Assembly (NCBI GenBank): GCA_022560695.1
Contig: JADFSP010000004.1
Location: forward strand, 1 to 64,000
Direction of reading: 5' to 3'
Origin: Pseudomonadota bacterium
GTDB taxonomy: Bacteria > Pseudomonadota > Gammaproteobacteria > Steroidobacterales > Woeseiaceae
DNA: 64,000 nt
Under the pieces are notes generated by a model, which was given only the letters and a program-made list of their open reading frames with translations, was not told where the DNA came from and did not search any database. The translations under genes and the position numbers were made by a program. Positions 52,101-59,989 of the stretch are shown here, piece by piece (within the stretch, counting starts at the first letter, position 1; the number at the start of each line of letters is the position of its first letter).

Positions 52101-53199
52101 CGACCTGGTCCCGCACTGCGAAGCCGCCGCCATCGAAATCCAGCCATAGAGTCCTCTGCAGCCTCAACTCATTATCGGCGACGACCATGCCGCGGCTACG
52201 CTCCGTGATCGTGAACGTCTCGCCCGGTTCGATGCGAAATGCGGGCAACTGGCCCCACTCGGCCGGCACCTGTGCCTGTACCGGATCGACCGGCGGCAAG
52301 CCCTGGACGGCCGTGACCCGCAGCCTGCCATTCGACTGATAGCTCCAGATTTCCGTGTCGGGCAGGTTGATTACAGGCGCAGGCAATAAGATCGCATTGA
52401 GCACCTCGGGTGCCCGCGCCAGCAGCGAAATTTCCCAGCGGCCCGGCCGCACCTGCACCCGCAGGTTCCCGTCGGCCTCGAGCCGCACCGGCAATTCGCT
52501 GTGAACCGACATCGGCAGGAAACCGTCGGGCAGTATTGGACCGAACAACTCCTCGCGGATGCCACCGGAAACGTCGATGCGAAGTGTCGTCGTCAGTCGC
52601 GTCGGCACATTATCGTGAATCATCCGATAGACGGTGGTTTGCACGGCGTCGCGGCTTTGCGCCTCAGGCTGCCTCTCGCCGAGAAACAGTCCGCCCCGAC
52701 CACGCGCCGGGCGCTCAATCCGCTGACCATCCACGGACAGGACGAGCAGGCCACTGCGGTCGGGTATGGTCAATACGCCCGGACGCTCGTCCCATTCGAA
52801 GTTGCCTGCAATGCGATAGCTGCCAGGGCCCACGCGAATGCTCGGCGTGCCGAGTCGGCCAATGACTTCGACCGCGGCGCCGTTCACGGTGACCCGATGT
52901 GGCCAATGCGACTCACCACCCGGCAACGGCAACCAGGTGTCATCGATGTACGCGGCCCACTGCTGTACAAACCGACCACTGGCGGCATCCACAGAAATTT
53001 TCAACTCGCCCGGCCAGGCGCAAATGTAGTCATCGACATCAGCGGCGCCTCCATTGAAGAAGAACGGGCAATCACGGTACTCCTTGCCTTCGAGCACCCA
53101 TTCACGCCAGTCCTGCAGCTCCTCCGGGACATAGACGTCGGCGGAATAGGCTGCTGCCGGCAGAAGCAATAACAGGATCAGCCTCAGTTTCGATGCCAT
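49105..53199 (-). CDS. Large unknown envelope protein with repeated beta modules and membrane helices
   Basis: This 1364-residue protein starts at ATG 53199 after GGAGGAAC, with a signal peptide (MASKLRLILLLLLPAAAYSA). Residues 20-465 are beta-rich and periplasmic-like. About 470-560 is a cluster of four membrane helices, and two more lie near 685-740. Another beta-rich half follows (745-1175), then a C-terminal group of helices. The modules repeat: residues 60-165 (LPLPGGESHWP...RVGPGSYRIAGNF), 765-875 (IPLPGSEQGWR...RVAPGQHDVVLRGR) and 1086-1133 (LRLPDGAEISEVWIDG...ILPGEHVISVKWR) share one pattern. Cysteine pairs (C44/C60, C765/C769) precede two of them. I do not recognise a characterised family. 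It is followed by DUF2238 and hydrolase genes. Confidence 0.75.
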   Translation of the reverse strand: MASKLRLILLLLLPAAAYSADVYVPEELQDWREWVLEGKEYRDCPFFFNGGAADVDDYICAWPGELKISVDAASGRFVQQWAAYIDDTWLPLPGGESHWPHRVTVNGAAVEVIGRLGTPSIRVGPGSYRIAGNFEWDERPGVLTIPDRSGLLVLSVDGQRIERPARGRGGLFLGERQPEAQSRDAVQTTVYRMIHDNVPTRLTTTLRIDVSGGIREELFGPILPDGFLPMSVHSELPVRLEADGNLRVQVRPGRWEISLLARAPEVLNAILLPAPVINLPDTEIWSYQSNGRLRVTAVQGLPPVDPVQAQVPAEWGQLPAFRIEPGETFTITERSRGMVVADNELRLQRTLWLDFDGGGFAVRDQVGGTMRSGWRLDMASPYALLSASENGDDLLITNGESEGQSGIELREANVDVTGNGRAETRASMPVTGWDARFARVSTRLLLPPGYKLLAAPGVDRAPQSWVSRWQLLDFFLVLIITIATWRLFGRATGVIALLALTLSFHEIGAPSWLWLNLLISIALLRVAPAGRLRQAVRGYQGISAVLLVFVMVPFVAGQLRIGIYPQLEAQGGSADGFSDATRSDFPAMRAPAAKLSSGRTNETRLRAMPEVTSELDTAFEEIEVFAAKTPREPRRYSRYAPNAIVQAGPGVPSWQWNSYQLNWSGPVEADQTMRLVILPRWAVTGLRFFEVFMLLLFTAVFAAEIFKRRWTLPGGLAIGGQPATAMIAAGMLAMFMFASPNVSAQTPDPELLRQLESRLLEPPDCVPNCAEIVAANVTVSRAVVNINLRIHATEDVAIPLPGSEQGWRPDAVLIDGSVGAQVIRGPDRTLWIRVAPGQHDVVLRGRAPAVDTLEIPFPAAPRFITVVSNGWHISGIKDRRLLSGSLQLTRLQAQGDDDSTTRWESSRFPAFVSIVRTVELDLDWRVTTTVYRQAPTQGALTVDVPLIDGETVLTPDMSINDGRILVSMSPTQDAVTWQSSLPRISPLVLTAQEGMPWSETWRVGVGRIWHAEFSGVPESETGGRSDGARLAVFHPRSGEQLTMTATRPEASAGSTLAFDAVYMDVDMGARSTKTDLLLMYRSTRGAQHVLRLPDGAEISEVWIDGRVEPLRADGDELTVPILPGEHVISVKWRIAGDVGARTRTPVVDIGAPASNIIVDLTLPGNRWLLATNGPPLGPAVLYWSELAVLILFALILGRVTWTPLKTGHWLLLGLGFSTFSWPVLGIVIAWLLACGARDKWRMQSSRWRYNTTQVLIALATVAALGAILVSLPSGLLGTPDMHVAGNHSSGNSLNWFADRSDTLLPVATAWSAPMWAYKTLILAWALWLSFALLRWLPWVWQCFSRDGLWRPRNAGDIQATSGAE

Positions 53200-53269
53200 G
53201 ATTGTTCCTCCGGCGGAACGGTGGTCGACACTATACTTCAACGCAGTAACGTGGATATCCGGGTTAACG

Positions 53270-53476
53270 TCAGTAGTGCGGTGGCGGCTCGTCGGCTTGG
53301 GCGTCACTCGGCGACGCGTCGCCCAGCGAGCGAATTCGTTCGACAATCGAGGCACAGAGTTCCTCGAGACGCATGATCTTTTCCTGTTGTTTAGTCATGA
53401 CGTCATTGAGCTCAATTAACAGCTGATCCTGGTGCGCCAGCCTGGTCTCCATATCGATAAACCGTTCCTCACTCAT
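53270..53476 (-). CDS. slyX: SlyX-like coiled-coil protein
   Basis: This 68-residue protein opens with METRLAHQDQLLIELNDVMTKQQEKIMRLE, a heptad coiled coil, and ends in a Pro-rich PPPHY tail, both typical of SlyX. The function is unknown in E. coli, where it neighbours slyD. It stands 70 bases upstream of the large membrane protein gene. Confidence 0.92.
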   Translation of the reverse strand: MSEERFIDMETRLAHQDQLLIELNDVMTKQQEKIMRLEELCASIVERIRSLGDASPSDAQADEPPPHY

Positions 53477-53615
53477 CGCACCCTCTCTTTACATATGGTC
53501 CGACCACACACTACTGCGCACATCGTGCGCGAGCAATGCATGTCCCGGATACCGACGGTGTATGCCGGTACTCCGTCAGGGTAGTATTGCCGGACTCACT
53601 GTCCGATAGACCACG

Positions 53616-55523
53616 ATGTCCATCCTGCGATTCGACGAAGTGTCGATTGAATTCGGCGAGCAGAAGATTCTGACCGAAGCCGATCTCGCCATCGAGGCGG
53701 GCGAGCGCATTTGTCTGATCGGGCGTAACGGCGCTGGTAAATCCACGACGCTGAAGCTCATCTGCGGCGAATTGGAACCCGATCGCGGCAATATAATGCG
53801 CAGCTCCGACCTTGTCATCAGTCAACTCGCACAGTCGCTCCCCGAAGCGATGGATTTCATCGTCCGTGACGTCGTGCGGTCAGGGCTGGAAGAGATTCAG
53901 CACCTGTTCGAGGAGTACCAGCGACTGTCGAAGGTCGATCTCGATCGACAAGGACTAATCGATCTCGAGGTGCTGCACGCGAAACTCGACACACATGACG
54001 GCTGGCATATCGAGCAACGTGTCGATATGACGATAACGGAGCTCAAATTGCCGGCGGACAAGAAAATGAGCGAGCTGTCGGGTGGCTGGCGACGCCGTGT
54101 CGCGCTCGCGAAGGCGCTGGTACGAACGCCTGACCTGTTGCTACTCGACGAACCCACAAATCACCTTGATATCGCGACCATCAGGTGGCTCGAGGATCGC
54201 GTGTTCGCCTACCCGGGCGCTGTCCTGTTTATTACGCACGATCGTACATTTCTTAACCGCCTCGCGACACGAATCGTCGAAATCGATCGTGGCAAGCTCA
54301 CGAGCTGGCCCGGTAACTACGGCAACTACCTCGTTCGCAAGGAAAAGGCGCTTGAAGACGAAAGTGCGGCCAACGCACGTTTCGACAAGAAACTGGAGCA
54401 CGAAGAAATCTGGATACGCCAGGGCATCAAGGCGCGGCGCACGCGCAACGAAGGACGCGCCCGCGCATTGCAGAAAATGCGCGGTGAGCGGGCAAAGCGC
54501 GTAGCCCCCGACAGTCGGGCCCGTATTCACATAGAGGAAGCGGAGCGCTCGGGCCGCAAAGTGATCCGCGCACGCAACGTCAGCTATCGCTACGACAACG
54601 AACCTTTAATCGAAAATTTTTCGCTGAAGATCATGCGTGGCGACCGCATAGGCCTGATCGGCAACAACGGTGTGGGCAAGACAACGCTGCTGCGCCTGTT
54701 GCTTGGCGAACTCGAGCCGCAGAGTGGGACCCTCAAGCAAGGCACGAATATCGAAATCGGTTACTTCGACCAGCTTCGACAGACTCTCGATCTCGAGAAA
54801 TCCGTGGCCTACAACGTCGGTGATGGCCGCACCTACATCAGGATGAACGGCAAGGACCGTCACATCGTCGGCTATCTCAAAGGCTTTCTGTTCAGTCCCA
54901 AGCGATCCATGACACCCGTCAAGGCCTTGTCGGGTGGCGAGCGCAATCGTGTGATCCTCGCAAAATTGTTCACGCGCCCCGCCAACCTGCTCGTGCTCGA
55001 CGAGCCGACGAATGATCTCGACATCGAGACGCTCGAGGTGCTTGAGGAGCGGCTTTGCGCGTACAGCGGTACGCTCATCGTCGTCAGCCATGACCGCGAG
55101 TTTCTCGACAACGTCGTGACGAGCACGATCGTGTTCGAGGACGACGGCAGCATCCAGGAGTACGTGGGGGGCTATCGCGACTGGCTGCGACAGGGCAAGA
55201 GACTCGCCGAAACCGACAGCCCGTACGACGTCGAGCGACGCAAACAACAAGCCGCCGAACGCAGGCGGTCGCGGCAGCCGACCAAGCTCAGTTACAAACA
55301 TCAGCGGGAACTCGATCAGCTTCCGGCTGAGATAGAAGGACTCGAAGTGTCAATCGCAGAGTTGCAGAAGACCGTATCCACAGCGGGCTTTTATGCGAAG
55401 GACAACGAACGCATGCAGCAGATCCTGGGCGAACTTGCTGATGCCGAAACACTACTCGAGCAACGCGTCGAGCGCTGGGGTGAACTCGAGTCGCTCAAAC
55501 TCTCATATCAATCGCGCGATTAA
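53616..55523 (+). CDS. uup: ABC-F ATPase Uup
   Basis: At 635 residues this is an ABC-F protein with two nucleotide domains (Walker A GRNGAGKST and GNNGVGKTT, signatures LSGGWRRRVALAKAL and LSGGERNRVILAKLF). The charged P-site linker between them contains IRQGIKARRTRNEGRARAL. The Uup-type C-terminal coiled coil is from about residue 560. Uup binds ribosomes and branched DNA and suppresses precise transposon excision. It is convergent with a GNAT gene four bases away. Confidence 0.95.
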   Translation: MSILRFDEVSIEFGEQKILTEADLAIEAGERICLIGRNGAGKSTTLKLICGELEPDRGNIMRSSDLVISQLAQSLPEAMDFIVRDVVRSGLEEIQHLFEEYQRLSKVDLDRQGLIDLEVLHAKLDTHDGWHIEQRVDMTITELKLPADKKMSELSGGWRRRVALAKALVRTPDLLLLDEPTNHLDIATIRWLEDRVFAYPGAVLFITHDRTFLNRLATRIVEIDRGKLTSWPGNYGNYLVRKEKALEDESAANARFDKKLEHEEIWIRQGIKARRTRNEGRARALQKMRGERAKRVAPDSRARIHIEEAERSGRKVIRARNVSYRYDNEPLIENFSLKIMRGDRIGLIGNNGVGKTTLLRLLLGELEPQSGTLKQGTNIEIGYFDQLRQTLDLEKSVAYNVGDGRTYIRMNGKDRHIVGYLKGFLFSPKRSMTPVKALSGGERNRVILAKLFTRPANLLVLDEPTNDLDIETLEVLEERLCAYSGTLIVVSHDREFLDNVVTSTIVFEDDGSIQEYVGGYRDWLRQGKRLAETDSPYDVERRKQQAAERRRSRQPTKLSYKHQRELDQLPAEIEGLEVSIAELQKTVSTAGFYAKDNERMQQILGELADAETLLEQRVERWGELESLKLSYQSRD

Positions 55524-55527
55524 TGCG

Positions 55528-56067
55528 TCACCGCCCCTCGTCGACCGGACGCGTGAGATAAAAGCACGCGTCGACCAGTGGATCGTCGTATGGATAGTCC
55601 CGAATAACGAACCCCATGGATTCGTAGCATTTCAGTGCGGGCGTGTTGTCACGATAAACGAACAGCGAGTATTCGTCGAGTGACATCAGCGCAGGACCAA
55701 CTTGCATCAGCATCGCAACCAGTCGCTTGCCGACACCGCCACCGCGCAGATCGGGATGCACGACAAGCCGGGCCAGATTGATACGCTCATGCTTGGCATA
55801 CAACTGGCCGAAGGCTGAAAACCTGTTTTGCGGATCGCGAACGCAAAATGTCGCCATATCACGCCAATGACAATCGGCATGAAACGCATCGCGCGAAATC
55901 GGGTAGCGAAAATGCGGGCCACCCCAGACTTTGATGGCCTTTGCGTCAGGAAACCATGCCATGAGCTCATCGATATCGTCACTCGTAGCTCGCTCAATCA
56001 CCCAACCGTCCCGCGCCCGCACGCTCGACACCAGATATTTACTCGTATCAGGAATGCCCGCACTCAC
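55528..56067 (-). CDS. GNAT acetyltransferase
   Basis: This GNAT-fold protein has an acetyl-CoA loop LVVHPDLRGGGVGKRLVAMLM and the final strand NTPALKCYESMGFVIRDYPY. The N-terminal part contains IERATSDDIDELMAWFPDA. The start is uncertain. GTG 56067 follows the upstream TerB gene stop, and GTG 56001 would start at the conserved region; an ATG at 56202 would overlap TerB heavily and is rejected. The substrate is unknown. It is probably cotranscribed with the TerB gene. Confidence 0.8.
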   Translation of the reverse strand: MSAGIPDTSKYLVSSVRARDGWVIERATSDDIDELMAWFPDAKAIKVWGGPHFRYPISRDAFHADCHWRDMATFCVRDPQNRFSAFGQLYAKHERINLARLVVHPDLRGGGVGKRLVAMLMQVGPALMSLDEYSLFVYRDNTPALKCYESMGFVIRDYPYDDPLVDACFYLTRPVDEGR

Positions 56068-56077
56068 CTGATCCAAT

Positions 56078-56548
56078 TTACATTCCAGGATCTGTTTCCG
56101 CAAAGTAGCGGTCAAATGCACGGTGCACAATTTCCGGGGATACGCCAACGGCCTCGACGGCCCGATTGAATTGCTCCATTTCGGCAACCTCGCGGCGACC
56201 ATCCGCCGCGACCACCTTGAGCGCCATTACCGCGATGTCTTCTTTTTCGTTGTCTGTCAGGGTCTTGCCAAGCTCCACCAGCAGGTCGGCAAGCTCCGGC
56301 TTCTCGGCCAGCTCCGATGTCGCCCGGGTCAGAAGCTCGAGAGACTCCGCTCCCGGGAGGTTGAAATGCTCCTCGATCAAATCGATCATTTTCGCTGATT
56401 CTTCAGGCTCGATGCTCCCGGTGCCCTTTGCGATGTACACCAGTAGTGCTGCGACCAGGAACTTGGAGTCGTAGACTTTGGGTCCGTACTTGGTCTCGAC
56501 AACGAGCATCTTGCCGTCCAGCCGAGCCGTCCTTATCGTATCGATCAT
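56078..56548 (-). CDS. TerB-family protein
   Basis: This 156-residue helical protein contains a TerB-like domain at about residues 28-145: FLVAALLVYIAKGTGSIEPEESAKM and VMALKVVAADGRREVAEMEQFN match the paired metal-binding helices of TerB proteins. TerB is linked to tellurite resistance and to phage and stress responses, but standalone TerB proteins are common and uncharacterised. No other ter genes are in the window. Confidence 0.82.
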   Translation of the reverse strand: MIDTIRTARLDGKMLVVETKYGPKVYDSKFLVAALLVYIAKGTGSIEPEESAKMIDLIEEHFNLPGAESLELLTRATSELAEKPELADLLVELGKTLTDNEKEDIAVMALKVVAADGRREVAEMEQFNRAVEAVGVSPEIVHRAFDRYFAETDPGM

Positions 56549-56580
56549 TCGCAGACTACCGTGTGTCGCATTTTTTGAGT

Positions 56581-57468
56581 TCAGCCATCCCCGACCTCGC
56601 CGGCTTTCGGTGCATCACGAAATTCCGGCAAATCGTGCAAATCCGGCTCGACGAAACGATCGCGCGCCTCTACCAAGGATAGCAAGCCGGACGAGTAATA
56701 TGAATCGAGCATCGGCGAGTCGCGATCGGCGATGTCGTCAATCCGTGCAGCAAACGACTCCCAGGCTTCGTCCGGCCACATGCGATCCGAGATAATACGG
56801 GAAAATGCTACCGTCACCGTCTCATGATACTCCTGCCGTCGATCCAATACTTCTGCGTTGAAACGCTTGATGCCGTCGCGGATCTTTTTGAGCGCCGCTG
56901 TACTGTCCATCCGGGACAAGTACAGCCACGCCATGCGCACGTGCGCCAAATGTGTCCACTCGGGCTCGGGTAACGTACATGCTTCGAAGCACCGCAGGAA
57001 CTCGACGTCCTCGCGCGTCGGCAGGGGCTTCGCGAAACACACACTGAAGCGACTGCCGACATAAGGCTCGTAAAGGGGCGTTGCAGCAAATCCGACGGAA
57101 CGATAAAGGCCAAGTGCCTCCGGCTGTTTGACGCCCGTTTCAAGCCGCAACACCCGGACTCCGTCGTCGGCGGCGATCGACTCGAGTTCGGCAAGCATTT
57201 CGCGCGACAGTCCGCGACCGCGGTATTCCGGGCGCACGTACATGCGCTTGACCTCGACCGACCCGTCTTCGAGCGGCCGCAGCGCACCCGAGGCAACGGC
57301 CTTCTCATCGACGTAGCCGAGCAGGAACACGCCGCCGTTGTCAACGAAACCCTCAGCATCGATGCCGAAGACGGGCTCACCCGGATAGCGTTGCCGGTTA
57401 TCGTCGTCGAGCGCGCGGATCAACTCCATCGCATGTGTCTCGGCGGGGTCCGCCGCCACAATTTTCAT
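56581..57468 (-). CDS. GNAT acetyltransferase fused to an unknown helical domain
   Basis: The first 155 residues are a GNAT domain (MYVRPEYRGRGLSREMLAELE for acetyl-CoA, then LYRSVGFAATPLYEPY). Residues 155-295 are a separate helical domain with WTHLAHVRMAWLYLSRM and EYHETVTVAFSRIISDR. This arrangement of His residues in helices occurs as a standalone uncharacterised protein elsewhere. The ATG at 57468 was chosen from the conserved start. The fusion suggests the helical domain binds or senses the acetylation substrate. Confidence 0.8.
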   Translation of the reverse strand: MKIVAADPAETHAMELIRALDDDNRQRYPGEPVFGIDAEGFVDNGGVFLLGYVDEKAVASGALRPLEDGSVEVKRMYVRPEYRGRGLSREMLAELESIAADDGVRVLRLETGVKQPEALGLYRSVGFAATPLYEPYVGSRFSVCFAKPLPTREDVEFLRCFEACTLPEPEWTHLAHVRMAWLYLSRMDSTAALKKIRDGIKRFNAEVLDRRQEYHETVTVAFSRIISDRMWPDEAWESFAARIDDIADRDSPMLDSYYSSGLLSLVEARDRFVEPDLHDLPEFRDAPKAGEVGDG

Positions 57469-57493
57469 CGCGTGTCCCCAACCCGCATCAGTC

Positions 57494-58117
57494 CTAGTGC
57501 GACGTGCCGAACAATCGATCGCCGGCATCCCCGAGGCCCGGAACGATGTACTTGTTGTCGTCCAGATGATCATCGATTGCGGCCGTGTAGACAGGCACAT
57601 CCGGGTGTACTTTTTCGACGAGTGCCAGCCCCTCGGGACAGGTGACGATACAGATTACGACGATGTCCGTTGCGCCACTCTTCTTCAGCAGGTCAATCGC
57701 CGCATTCGTCGAACCCCCGGTTGCCAGCATCGGGTCGATGATGATGCAGGTACCATTTTTTGTCTGCAGCGGCAAGCGATCGTAATAGCTCACCGGCAGT
57801 TTCGTTTCTTCGTCCCGATACAGGCCGACAAACCCCACGCGCGCGGTCGGTACGAGTTCGAGAATGCCCTCGAGCATGCCGACGCCGGCGCGCAGGATCG
57901 GTACGACGACGAGATCGGTGTCGATTTTCTTGCACAACGCTTCGGCCAGCGGCGTCTGCACCGTGACTTCCCTGACCTTGATGTTCTTCAATGCCTCATA
58001 ACAAAGAAACTGCGTGATTTCAGTTGCGAGCTCGCGGAATCGCTTGTGTTTTGTTTCTACGTCTCGAATGATCGCGAGCTTGTGTTGCACGCAGGGATGA
58101 TCGATCAGTTCGTGCAT
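57494..58117 (-). CDS. upp: Uracil phosphoribosyltransferase
   Basis: This 207-residue enzyme salvages uracil with PRPP to UMP. Landmarks are HPCVQHKLAIIRD at the N-terminus, VVPILRAGVGMLEGI, the PRPP loop DPMLATGGST and PGLGDAGDRLFGT at the C-terminus. The ATG at 58117 is the family start; a 99-codon open extension overlaps the VOC gene and is ignored. Confidence 0.98.
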   Translation of the reverse strand: MHELIDHPCVQHKLAIIRDVETKHKRFRELATEITQFLCYEALKNIKVREVTVQTPLAEALCKKIDTDLVVVPILRAGVGMLEGILELVPTARVGFVGLYRDEETKLPVSYYDRLPLQTKNGTCIIIDPMLATGGSTNAAIDLLKKSGATDIVVICIVTCPEGLALVEKVHPDVPVYTAAIDDHLDDNKYIVPGLGDAGDRLFGTSH

Positions 58118-58130
58118 GGTTGATGCTCCG

Positions 58131-58496
58131 TCAGGATTGTTCTTCGCCCCGGATGGTCGACCATATTGCATATTCAGTGCCGACCGGGTCAACGAATTGA
58201 AAGCGCCGACCTCCGGGGAAGGGAAAGATGTCGCGGCTGATGGTTGCCCCCAGCTCCATGACACGGTCGCGATCACGTTCGAGATTCTCGCTATAAAAAA
58301 CCACGAGGACCCCGTCGGCGGCGGTTGGTGTATCCGACCGGCGAAAACCGCCCTCGAGGCGACCGTCATTGAAACTAATGTAATCCGGTCCCCATTCCTG
58401 GAACGACCAGCCAAAGAGCGCGGCGAAAAAATCGCGCGCCTTAATCGGATCCGTCACCGGAATCTCGACGTAGTCAATGCGTTTTTCGACATTCAC
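58131..58496 (-). CDS. VOC-family (glyoxalase-like) protein
   Basis: This 121-residue single-domain vicinal-oxygen-chelate protein opens RIDYVEIPVTDPIKARDFFAALFGWSFQEWG and ends FVDPVGTEYAIWS, which places the metal-binding carboxylate. The first metal ligand position is Glu or absent, so metal binding is uncertain. Such proteins are dioxygenase- or glyoxalase-like, or antibiotic-binding. It starts at GTG 58496, 13 bases upstream of upp. Confidence 0.88.
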   Translation of the reverse strand: MNVEKRIDYVEIPVTDPIKARDFFAALFGWSFQEWGPDYISFNDGRLEGGFRRSDTPTAADGVLVVFYSENLERDRDRVMELGATISRDIFPFPGGRRFQFVDPVGTEYAIWSTIRGEEQS

Positions 58497-58526
58497 GTTA
58501 TTACTCCTGCGTTACCTGGCTGCCTG

Positions 58527-58943
58527 TTAGCGCCTCTTGAGCCGCAGTATCGGTCTGTCGGCCGCAATCATGACAATACCGAACTCGCCTTCCAACTCAT
58601 AGCGACCGCCGGCGAGCCGGCGCAGTCCGCTTATGGCACCGAGCCCGAGAACTGCAATCGCTGCGGCCACGTCCTGACTGTCGGACACGCCTTCGGACTC
58701 GATCCTCCGCGCGTGTGGAAATTCGATCAGCGCCGGCCTGATACAGACTTTCTCCGCCGGCCGTGGTTCTTCGTAGAACGGATGGTCGGGAGTCAACTGC
58801 ACGTCAATGTCGATACACAGAGCTGCGCCCTCCAGGTGCCACGAAAGCACAAAAGAGCTCGTCAGGTCGACGGCTGCAAATTCGCGCAGCAGGCGCCAGT
58901 CTGTTGATCCGTCAAGGTTCACCATCGTTTTGTTCTCGCTCAT
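58527..58943 (-). CDS. Unknown protein, 138 residues
   Basis: This is a soluble protein with alternating beta strands (SSFVLSWHLEGAALCIDIDVQLTPDHPFYEEP) and the helix DSQDVAAAIAVLGLGAISGL. A final strand reads GEFGIVMIAADRPILRLKR. The ATG at 58943 is preferred over one 17 codons upstream. I do not recognise a family. It is in line with the VOC gene and upp. Confidence 0.6.
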   Translation of the reverse strand: MSENKTMVNLDGSTDWRLLREFAAVDLTSSFVLSWHLEGAALCIDIDVQLTPDHPFYEEPRPAEKVCIRPALIEFPHARRIESEGVSDSQDVAAAIAVLGLGAISGLRRLAGGRYELEGEFGIVMIAADRPILRLKRR

Positions 58944-59018
58944 CGCCGGCTCTGTCCGGTTTCCGGCGATGTCGGCCGGAACATACGAACGCACGTTTTT
59001 TCTTGTCGGTCGTCCACT

Positions 59019-59357
59019 TTATGCGAGTCGCAGACCATTTTCCACGGGCCGCTCCGGAATAGCGAGCACGACGCTCCCGTCGTGTTGCACGAACCCGGTG
59101 ACGAGACATTCTGACATGAACGGCCCTATTTGCTTTTTCGGAAAATTGATCACGGCAACCACCTGGCGCCCGATCAATTCTTTTTTTGTATATAAATCAG
59201 TCAGTTGCGCGGACGACTTTCGCTTGCCGAGCGCCTCGCCGAAGTCGATCGTGAGTTTGTAAGCCGGCTTCCGCGCCTCCGGAAATGCCTCGGCGCCAAC
59301 AATTGTGCCGATACATATCTCGATCTTGGAAAAGTCGCCCCAGGTTATTTCTGCCAT
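59019..59357 (-). CDS. csaA: CsaA-like tRNA-binding protein
   Basis: This 112-residue protein of the OB-fold tRNA-binding (EMAP/CsaA) type contains IEICIGTIVGAEAFPEARKPAYKLTIDFG, GRQVVAVINFPKKQIGPFMSECLVTGF and VLAIPERPVENGLRLA. CsaA is a dimeric chaperone-like tRNA binder. Length is normal. Confidence 0.93.
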   Translation of the reverse strand: MAEITWGDFSKIEICIGTIVGAEAFPEARKPAYKLTIDFGEALGKRKSSAQLTDLYTKKELIGRQVVAVINFPKKQIGPFMSECLVTGFVQHDGSVVLAIPERPVENGLRLA

Positions 59358-59402
59358 ATCCAGTCGTTCGCCTCCCGGCCGAGTGAGATCAGATACAAGT
59401 GA

Positions 59403-59911
59403 TTATTGGCCCGCGAAGTCGATCGCATAGAGGCATATGTCCTTTTCATCCTCGGGAAGGCGCAACATGCTTTCGTACTGTAGCCCGAGTTTTTCCAGCA
59501 AGCCGATCGAAGCCACATTCTCCGGCGACACGACGGCAACCACCCGTGTCAGCGCCAGATCGTCGCGCACATATTCCATGACCGCACTAGCCGCCTCGTA
59601 AGCGTATCCCTTTGAGCAAAATTCAGGCAGCAGTGCAAAACCGATGTCGGGTTCTTCGAGCCCGTCGCGGAAAAACAGGTCGCATATTCCGATCGGCGTG
59701 TCGTCGGACAGCACGGCAACGCGGAACGGACCGAAGCCATGATCTTCGTATAATTTCATGGCCGCGTCCCTGAGAGTGTCTCGCGCTTGCACGGGCGTGC
59801 GGATACCGCGAACGCCGGGTCATTCCACACTGCGAGCATCAGCCCGGCGTCGTCCAGAGTCAGCCAGCGCAGTTGCAGCCTCTCTGTTTGTAGTCGATGT
59901 CCGTTCTTCAT
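59403..59911 (-). pseudogene. RimJ/RimL-type acetyltransferase, disrupted by a small deletion
   Basis: The N-terminal part (from ATG 59911) reads QTERLQLRWLTLDDAGLML with WNDPAF. A second frame continues RGIRTPVQARDTLRDAAMKLYEDHG through to the C-terminus (IGFALLPEFCSKGYAYEAAS, NVASIGLLEKLGLQYES). Family members carry about six residues (like IRYIGD) between WNDPAF and RGIRT. Their absence plus the frame change fits loss of about 19 bases near 59813. The C-terminal frame alone lacks the N-terminal strand. The gene is therefore probably inactive. Confidence 0.7.
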
Positions 59912-59989
59912 TGGTTTCAGTTTCAAACCACGATCGCAACTTCACGATGAGCCAGTACGTCCGCCATTGTACCGGCTCCCCGGCGGCCG

